Shown piece after piece: positions 58,300 to 64,000 of a stretch of 64,000 nucleotides of DNA. The stretch covers positions 1,551,361 through 1,615,360 of the forward strand of contig CP070696.1 of NCBI GenBank assembly GCA_020353535.1, read 5' to 3'. Each line of letters begins with the position of its first letter. Position 1 is the stretch's first letter. This DNA comes from Spirochaetaceae bacterium. GTDB taxonomy: Bacteria; Spirochaetota; Spirochaetia; SZUA-6; DRHE01. The notes beneath the pieces were generated by a model, which was not told the DNA's origin, ran no database searches, and worked only from the letters and a program-made list of their open reading frames with translations. Made by a program: the position numbers and the translations under genes.

Positions 58300-61200
58300 A
58301 TGGATAAGCGCATTCTGGTGATAGGCGGCGGCATCGCCGGGGTCCAGGCCTCTCTGGACCTGGCCGAGATGGGGATCCCCGTGACCCTGGTGGAGGAGAA
58401 GCCCTCGATCGGCGGCCGCATGTCCCAGCTGGACAAGACCTTTCCCACCAATGACTGCTCAACCTGCATCCTCTCGCCCAAGCTTGTCGAGCTCGGCTCC
58501 CATCCCAACATCACTCTGCGCGCCTACTCCACGGTCGAGCAGGTGGAAAGGGTCGGCGGCAACGCGGCCGGGGGCGGGAAAAGATGCAACGGGACCGACG
58601 GCGGCTATGAAGCGCTCATCCGCAGCCGGGCCCGCTACGTGAATGAAGAGAAATGCACAGCCTGCGGTCTGTGCGCGGAGAAATGCCCGGTTAAGATCCC
58701 CGATCTGTTCAACCGCGGCATCGTCAGCACCAAGTGCATCGGCATCCCCTACGCCCAGGCTGTGCCCGCGGTCTACCGCATCGACGCCGCGCACTGCCTC
58801 TACCTTACCAAGGGAAAGTGCGGCAACTGCGCCAAGGTCTGTCCGGCCGGAGCCGTCGATTTCCAGCAGACCGATCGCCTGGAAAGCGAGACCTTCGCTT
58901 CGGTGATCCTGGCCGCCGGCTGCGAGGAGTACACCCCCCGCATCCGCCCCGAGTTCGGCTACGGGGTCTACGCCAACGTGATCACCAGCATAGAGTACGA
59001 GCGGCTGCTTTCCGCCTCCGGGCCCACGGGCGGGAAGATCCTCCGCTTCTCGGACGGCGAGGAACCCCGGCGCGTGGCCTTCCTGCAGTGCGTGGGCTCC
59101 CGCGACCCAGCCGCCGCGGATCGGGGTTACTGCTCCTCCTACTGCTGCATGCAGGCCACCAAGGACGCCATCATTACCCGGGAGCATCTGCCGGAAAGCG
59201 ATGCCGCGATCTTCTACATCGACCTGAGGGCCTTCGGCAAGGATTTCGACAAGTTCGTGGACCGGGCTAAAGAGGAGTATAGGGTGCGTTACGTCAAATC
59301 CCGGGTCTCCGAGGTCATAGAGGATCTGGAAACGGGGAATCTCTCGATCCACATCATCGATCCTCAAGGATCGGTGGGGATCGAAACCTTCGATCTGGTG
59401 GTGCTTTCCGTAGGGATCGGAGTGCCGGCCTCGGTCCGCACCCTGCTCGCCAGCATGGGCGTGCAGACAGACGCCTACGGCTTCTGCCGGGGACAGGAGG
59501 AGCTGGCCCCGGTGAGCTCCAACCTGCCGGGCGTTTATGTCTGCGGCACCCTGACCGGACCCATGGACATCCCGGAGACCGTGGTTTCCGCAAGCGCGGC
59601 AGCGGCGCGGGCCGCCCGGGGTCTGCTGGAGCGGGGAGAGGATACGGGGAACGAGTCCCCAGTTGCCACCGAAGTTACGGCTGCCACCCGTCCGCCAACC
59701 GCGCCGGGCGAACTGGAGGGCGCCCCCTTGCACGTCGGGGTGATCGTCTGCCGCTGCGGCGTGAACATCGCTTCGGTGGTTGATGTTTCGGCCGTGGCGG
59801 AGAGAGCGGCGGCCCTGCCCAATGTGGTGTTCAGCCACGAGCTGACCTACGCCTGCTCCCAGGACTCGATCCAGCTGATCATTGAAAAGATCGGAGAGCT
59901 TTGCTTGAGCCGCCTGGTGGTAGCCTCCTGCTCGCCCCGGACCCACGAACACCTGTTCCGCGCCGCTCTGCAGAAGGCTGGGCTGAACAAGTACCTGCTG
60001 CAGATGACCAACATCCGGGACCAGTGCTCCTGGGTGCATCAAGCCGATCCGCAAGGCGCAACGGAGAAAGCCTTCGACCTGGTACGCATGGCCGTGGCCA
60101 GGGCTCGCTTCCACCAGCCCCTAGAGGAGCTCGAGTCGGCGGTGAACAGCCGCTGCCTGGTGATCGGCGGCGGACTGGCCGGGATGAGCGCCGCCCTGAC
60201 CGTGGCGGACAACGGCTTTCCCGTGTCTCTGGTGGAAAGGGAACAGCAGCTGGGGGGGAATCTGCGGCAGCTGGGCTTCACCCTGGAGACTGATAACGTC
60301 CCGGTCCTGCTCGACGGACTTTCTTGTAAGATTCAGGAGCATCCCCTCATCGACGTGTACCTCGGCAGCACTCTCGATTCGGTCGAGGGTTACATCGGCA
60401 ACTTCCGCAGCACCCTGTCCCGAGACGAGACCGTTGTCGAGCACGGTACGGTGATCGTGGCCACGGGGGGGCTGGAGCACCAGACCACGTGCTACGGCTA
60501 TGGCAGCGATCCCTATATAGTGACCCAGCGGGAGTTTGAGACCATGCTGCTCCATGACAATCCGCTGCTGTCGCGCCTGGACGGCGTGGTCATGATCCAG
60601 TGCGTGGACTCCCGGGAGGGGGACCACAACTACTGCAGCCGCATCTGCTGCGGCGAAGCCGTGAAGAACGCCCTGCGCTTCAAGCGCGAGTATCCCAGGG
60701 CAAACGTGACCGTGCTGTACAGGGACGTGCGCACCTACGGACTTGCCGAGGACCGATATGCCGAGGCCCGTAAAGCCGGGGTTCTGTTTCTGCGCTACAC
60801 GGAGGACCGCAAACCGGAGGTCAGCAAGGAGAACGGTGATTTCAAAATCAGCCTCTACGACGAGATCCTCGGGCGGGAGATCGCCATCCAGGCCCAGCTG
60901 CTGGTGTTGAGCGTGGGCATCGATGCGCCTGAGGGCAACCGGGAGATCGCCCGCCTGCTCAAGGTGCCCCTGAATGAAGACGGATTCTTTCTGGAGGCCC
61001 ATGTGAAGCTGCGCCCGGTGGATTTCGCTACCGACGGGGTGTTCGTCTGCGGCCTGGCCCACGGTCCCAAGTATGCCCGGGAGTCGGTAGCCCAGGCCCT
61101 GGCCGCAGCCGGCAGAGCCATGACCGTGCTCAGCCGGCGGCGCATCAGCGCCGAGGCGGCCACTGCCCGGGTTTTCGAACAGCGCTGCAGCGGCTGCGCT

Positions 61201-61389
61201 CTGTGCATGGAGGTCTGCCCCTACGGGGCGATCGAAGTGGATCCTGAACGCAAAATCGCTGTAGTGAACGCCCTGCTCTGCAAGGGCTGCGGTTCCTGCG
61301 TCGCCACCTGCTTCAGCGGGGCCATCGACGTCAGCGGTTTCAGCAACCGCCAGATTATCCGGGAATTCGAGGAGCTGTTGGTACGATGA
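58300..61389 (+). CDS. Double-module HdrA-like flavoprotein
   Basis: The 1029-residue product contains two HdrA modules. The first (residues 1-465) has VIGGGIAGVQASLDLAEMG at the N-terminus, GGRMSQLDKTFPTNDCSTCI, ferredoxin motifs CTACGLCAEKCP and CGNCAKVCP, and a complete C-terminal half. The second (from about 478) opens with VIVCRCGVNIASVVDVS, has an FAD site near 618 (LVIGGGLAGMSAAL) and ends with CSGCALCMEVCP and CKGCGSCVATC (from about 961). It resembles BamE-type and other tandem HdrA proteins. I chose ATG 58300; a TTG at 58267 is poorly placed. It closely parallels the fusion at 51490-56187 but lacks the GltD insert. It overlaps mvhD by four bases. Confidence 0.93.
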   Translation: MDKRILVIGGGIAGVQASLDLAEMGIPVTLVEEKPSIGGRMSQLDKTFPTNDCSTCILSPKLVELGSHPNITLRAYSTVEQVERVGGNAAGGGKRCNGTDGGYEALIRSRARYVNEEKCTACGLCAEKCPVKIPDLFNRGIVSTKCIGIPYAQAVPAVYRIDAAHCLYLTKGKCGNCAKVCPAGAVDFQQTDRLESETFASVILAAGCEEYTPRIRPEFGYGVYANVITSIEYERLLSASGPTGGKILRFSDGEEPRRVAFLQCVGSRDPAAADRGYCSSYCCMQATKDAIITREHLPESDAAIFYIDLRAFGKDFDKFVDRAKEEYRVRYVKSRVSEVIEDLETGNLSIHIIDPQGSVGIETFDLVVLSVGIGVPASVRTLLASMGVQTDAYGFCRGQEELAPVSSNLPGVYVCGTLTGPMDIPETVVSASAAAARAARGLLERGEDTGNESPVATEVTAATRPPTAPGELEGAPLHVGVIVCRCGVNIASVVDVSAVAERAAALPNVVFSHELTYACSQDSIQLIIEKIGELCLSRLVVASCSPRTHEHLFRAALQKAGLNKYLLQMTNIRDQCSWVHQADPQGATEKAFDLVRMAVARARFHQPLEELESAVNSRCLVIGGGLAGMSAALTVADNGFPVSLVEREQQLGGNLRQLGFTLETDNVPVLLDGLSCKIQEHPLIDVYLGSTLDSVEGYIGNFRSTLSRDETVVEHGTVIVATGGLEHQTTCYGYGSDPYIVTQREFETMLLHDNPLLSRLDGVVMIQCVDSREGDHNYCSRICCGEAVKNALRFKREYPRANVTVLYRDVRTYGLAEDRYAEARKAGVLFLRYTEDRKPEVSKENGDFKISLYDEILGREIAIQAQLLVLSVGIDAPEGNREIARLLKVPLNEDGFFLEAHVKLRPVDFATDGVFVCGLAHGPKYARESVAQALAAAGRAMTVLSRRRISAEAATARVFEQRCSGCALCMEVCPYGAIEVDPERKIAVVNALLCKGCGSCVATCFSGAIDVSGFSNRQIIREFEELLVR

Positions 61390-61889
61390 GCGGGAAAGCC
61401 GAGGGTATCCAGCGGGATTCCTCCACTCGAGCAGCTGAGACTGCGGCGAAGACGGGGAAGGTCAAAACGAGAGCCAAAAAGTTGAAGATCGTGGGCTTTC
61501 TCTGCAACTGGTGCTCCTACGCCGGCGCGGACCTGGCCGGGGTGAGCCGAATGCAGTACCCCGAGGAGATCCGCATCATCCGCGTCCCCTGCTCCGGTCG
61601 TATCAATCCCCTGCTGGTGCTCAAGTGCTTTCAGGAGGGGGCCGATGGAGTTCTGATTTCCGGCTGCCATCCGGGCGACTGCCACTACCAGGAGGGCAAT
61701 CTATACGCCCGCCGGCGCATGCTGGTGCTGCGATCCCTGCTCAGCTATTTCGGGATCGACGAGCGGAGATTCCACATGTCCTGGGTCTCCGCCTCGGAGG
61801 GAAAGAAGTGGGCCGATACGGTCCACCGTCTGGTGGAGGACGTACGGGCAGCCGAGGCCGAGGCCAAAGCGGGAGTGCCGGTGTGGTGA
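61386..61889 (+). CDS. mvhD: MvhD-like [2Fe-2S] electron-transfer subunit (second copy)
   Basis: The 167-residue product has the MvhD signature FLCNWCSYAGADLAG after a basic N-terminal extension of about 35 residues that the first copy does not have. RVPCSGRINP and GCHPGDCHYQEGN complete the cluster site. The start overlaps the double HdrA stop by four bases, and the end overlaps the next gene. It repeats the order HdrA, MvhD, FrhB-like seen at 51490-57806. Confidence 0.93.
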   Translation: MSGKAEGIQRDSSTRAAETAAKTGKVKTRAKKLKIVGFLCNWCSYAGADLAGVSRMQYPEEIRIIRVPCSGRINPLLVLKCFQEGADGVLISGCHPGDCHYQEGNLYARRRMLVLRSLLSYFGIDERRFHMSWVSASEGKKWADTVHRLVEDVRAAEAEAKAGVPVW

Positions 61890-62905
61890 AAGCGAGTCCC
61901 CAGCAGAAAGTGAAAACAACCATACCGCAAACTGTCGCGGATCGACAGAACGCTGACGCACTGAACAAGACCATCGCAGCGCTACAAAAGGTAATTGCCG
62001 ACCTGCTCGCCAAAAAGGCGGTGGATCTGGCGATCGGCTACGGCCGTGCCTCTGGCGGAGACATCGTGCCCCTGTTTGTGCGCCGCCCCGAGGAAGCGCC
62101 ACAGATTGTATGGACTCAGCGCTGTACCTACAATCTGGTGCGTTATCTTACCGACCCTGAGGTGGTGGGCAAATCAAGCGTCCGCTCCAGAGAGGACGGC
62201 AGAGGATCCGGGACGGGTAAACCTGCGGCGGTGGCGGTCGTAGTCAAAGGCTGCGACCTCAAGTCGCTGGTGGTACTACAATCCGAGAAGCAGGTGCAGC
62301 GGGAGAAGCTGACCGTGATTGCTCTTCCCTGCCAGGGCGTTACCGATGAAGCGGGCAGGCTGTTGGCCAAGTGTGAGATTTGTCCGCCGGATGTGTACAA
62401 TCCCAGTAGGGAGCTCTGCGATGTGGTGATTGGGGAGCCTGTGCAACGGCCCGGTGGAGGCACGCTGTCCGGTCCGGAAAACCAAAGCCCCGAGTATAGC
62501 GATGTCGACAAGCTCGACGCCCTGAGTCTCGGGGAGCGACGCGCGCTGTGGGACAGATACTTCGCCCGCTGCCTGCGCTGCTACGCCTGCCGCAATATCT
62601 GTCCGCTCTGCTACTGCAAGGAGTGTGTGTTCGATCAGCACGACCCCCGCTGGGTATCCCCGGCCGCGGCGGTGGCCTCGAACCGGAGCTTCCACCTGAT
62701 CCGGGCCTACCATCTGGCCGGACGCTGCGTGGATTGCGGCGAGTGCGAGCGGGCCTGCCCCGTGGGCATCCCCCTACGCCAGATCAACCGAAAAATTATC
62801 AAGGTGGTGGAGGAGAGCTTCCACTTCCGAGCCGGTCTGGATCCGCAGGCCAAATCTCCTCTGGTGGCCTATGCAAACAAGGATCCCCAGGAGTTCATCG
62901 AATGA
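61883..62905 (+). CDS. FrhB/FdhB-like iron-sulfur subunit (second copy)
   Basis: The product has 340 residues from GTG 61883, with GGGAG seven bases ahead; GTG 61886 would give a GTGA-type overlap. Conserved parts include DLAIGYGRASGGDIVPLFV, AVVVKGCDLKSLVVL and LTVIALPCQGV of the beta-subunit fold. The [4Fe-4S] sets are CLRCYACRNICPLCYCKEC and CVDCGECERACPVGIPL. It is a diverged paralogue of 56631-57806. Function is probably to bring electrons from an external donor to MvhD and HdrA. It ends in a four-base overlap with the last gene. Confidence 0.85.
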   Translation: MVKASPQQKVKTTIPQTVADRQNADALNKTIAALQKVIADLLAKKAVDLAIGYGRASGGDIVPLFVRRPEEAPQIVWTQRCTYNLVRYLTDPEVVGKSSVRSREDGRGSGTGKPAAVAVVVKGCDLKSLVVLQSEKQVQREKLTVIALPCQGVTDEAGRLLAKCEICPPDVYNPSRELCDVVIGEPVQRPGGGTLSGPENQSPEYSDVDKLDALSLGERRALWDRYFARCLRCYACRNICPLCYCKECVFDQHDPRWVSPAAAVASNRSFHLIRAYHLAGRCVDCGECERACPVGIPLRQINRKIIKVVEESFHFRAGLDPQAKSPLVAYANKDPQEFIE

Positions 62906-64000
62906 GGATCCTGGAACGGAAGATCCTGGCCGATTTTCTAAAAAACCGCCTGGCGAAGACGCCACGCTCCGCGAAGGCGGACAGCCAGGTCATCGCTCCC
63001 GTGGAGGTAGAGGGCAGGCTGTACTTCCAGCAACTCGACCCAGAGAAGCGGCTGGCTGAGCTGGTCTGGCCTGTTACAGAGCGGCGAAGCGGTGACGGCA
63101 AACCGGGAGTTGGATTTAAAGAAAGCGGCTCGTCTACCCCAATCCCGGCTACCGGTTCGCTGAACGTTGACTTCACCGTCAACTCGATCAAGGAGTTCTT
63201 CTTCCCCCACCGCCAGGAGCTGTACGAGCAGAGACCGGACGGAATCATCCCACGGGCCGCACCGGAGGAAACGCAGAGGCTGCTGCTCTTCCCCCGCCCC
63301 TGCGACACCCGGGGACTGGCCATCCTGGACCGGGTCTTCCTGGGAGAGGTGGAGGACGAGTCCTACAGACGAAGCCGCCACAACACTGCGGTGGTGGGGC
63401 TGCACTGCCTGCAGCCCGACCGGTATTGCTTCTGCACCTCCCTGGGCGGCGGTCCCTTCGACACAGAGGGCATGGATTTGGCTCTGACTCCCCTGGACGC
63501 CGACCGCTACCTGGTCCAAGAAGCCACTGACAAGGGGAAGGCCCTGCTCGCTTCGCTGAGCGGGAAAGAGGCGGGGGAGGCGGAACGGAAAGCCTTTGAG
63601 CAGTTTCGAACAGCCGCGGAAGCGGCGATCCGTCGAACGATCGAGGTGCCGGATTCCAAAACCATGGCCGAGCGTTTCGACTCCCCATACTGGGGGGAGG
63701 TGTCCCAGGCATGCCTCACCTGCGGCATCTGCAGCTACCTCTGTCCGACCTGCCACTGCTTCGACATCGTGGACGAGGGCTACCTGCGCCTGCGCTGCTG
63801 GGACACCTGCAGCTCCGACACCTTCACCCGCATGGCCGCGGGGGAGGATCACCGCAGGCAGAAGCGCAGCCGCTACCGCCAGCGGATCTACCACAAGTTC
63901 AGCTACTTCCAGGAGAACTTCGACACCCACTCCTGCGTGGGCTGCGGCCGCTGTACCCGGCACTGTCCGGTGAAGATCGACATCGTGGAAATCGTCAATG
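62902..64000 (+). CDS. AsrA/HydB-like 4Fe-4S dicluster subunit, cut by window end
   Basis: The gene starts at ATG 62902, overlapping the previous stop, and remains open for 366 codons to the end of the window. It resembles anaerobic sulfite reductase subunit A, sulfhydrogenase beta and FlxABCD-type iron-sulfur subunits. KEFFFPHRQELYE and LLFPRPCDTRGLAILDRVF lie in the N-terminal domain. The dicluster motif CLTCGICSYLCPTCHCFDI is followed by LRCWDTC and then CVGCGRCTRHCPV near the edge. In known systems the next gene encodes an NAD(P)H-binding FAD subunit (AsrB/FlxA type); it would lie just outside. Confidence 0.88.
   Translation, partial: MRILERKILADFLKNRLAKTPRSAKADSQVIAPVEVEGRLYFQQLDPEKRLAELVWPVTERRSGDGKPGVGFKESGSSTPIPATGSLNVDFTVNSIKEFFFPHRQELYEQRPDGIIPRAAPEETQRLLLFPRPCDTRGLAILDRVFLGEVEDESYRRSRHNTAVVGLHCLQPDRYCFCTSLGGGPFDTEGMDLALTPLDADRYLVQEATDKGKALLASLSGKEAGEAERKAFEQFRTAAEAAIRRTIEVPDSKTMAERFDSPYWGEVSQACLTCGICSYLCPTCHCFDIVDEGYLRLRCWDTCSSDTFTRMAAGEDHRRQKRSRYRQRIYHKFSYFQENFDTHSCVGCGRCTRHCPVKIDIVEIVN

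Noticed and set aside
44240..64000. AOR plus Hdr genes as a class II benzoyl-CoA reductase (Bam) system
   Set aside because: The AOR is of classical length, stands several unrelated genes away from hdrC with its own promoter, and no aromatic-degradation genes are present.
1..64000. CRISPR arrays, tRNA or rRNA genes, insertion sequences
   Set aside because: No regularly spaced repeats, cloverleaf-like sequences, ribosomal RNA stretches or transposase-like proteins were found by eye. The only tandem repeats are at 34676-34720 and 46704-46950.

Overview
This window comes from a GC-rich, strictly anaerobic, diderm bacterium that uses the Wood-Ljungdahl pathway. It carries a monofunctional Ni-CO dehydrogenase, acetyl-CoA synthase, both corrinoid protein subunits, the methyltransferase, the corrinoid reactivase, NAD-linked formate dehydrogenase parts, a tungsto-enzyme of the aldehyde:ferredoxin oxidoreductase family and a very large heterodisulfide-reductase (Hdr) type cluster. 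An exported beta-barrel-like protein ending in Phe and a periplasm-facing anti-sigma candidate point to an outer membrane. Spirochaetota or Desulfobacterota-like lineages would fit, but the taxon cannot be fixed from this sequence. No rRNA, tRNA, CRISPR array or transposase was seen.

Layout. (1) 1-7248, minus strand: a formate module. It runs GTG-start sensor kinase, two CheY-type regulators, a receiver domain fused to a formate/nitrite channel, NuoE-like and NuoF-like subunits, and the N-terminus of a formate dehydrogenase/hydrogenase-type alpha subunit cut by the window edge. (2) 7400-9687, plus: mobA, fdhD (formate dehydrogenase maturation) and cooC. (3) 9688-26000, plus: the CO/acetyl-CoA island. 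An inverted-repeat operator and sigma70-type promoter precede a structured leader, then cooS, a ferredoxin, a PAS protein, a SpoIIE-type phosphatase, a three-subunit NADH diaphorase without catalytic partner, acsB, acsC, acsV, acsF, acsD and acsE. (4) 26070-47063: mixed housekeeping and accessory genes: rsgA, a frameshifted methyltransferase, a PLP aminotransferase, pirin, an RRM protein, a B12 radical SAM enzyme, an ECF sigma/anti-sigma/exported protein locus, MATE, UbiB/ABC1 kinase, an RND exporter, a saccharopine-dehydrogenase-like enzyme, AOR, a decayed toxin-antitoxin pair and a repeat-built coiled-coil protein. (5) 47267-64000, plus: pcm, then an Hdr super-operon of eleven genes, most joined by 4-base stop/start overlaps. 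It includes a 1565-residue HdrA-GltD-HdrA fusion, a double HdrA, two MvhD-like subunits, two HdrC, one HdrB and three FrhB/AsrA-type iron-sulfur subunits.

How the genes fit together (inference). Formate or CO electrons pass through Fe-S/flavin modules (two NuoEF-type diaphorases and the Hdr super-complex) that balance NADH, NADPH and ferredoxin. CooS plus AcsBCDE make acetyl-CoA; AcsV, CooC and AcsF keep the corrinoid and nickel sites active. The most unusual items are the receiver-channel fusion, the HdrA-GltD-HdrA fusion, and the operator plus structured leader before cooS.
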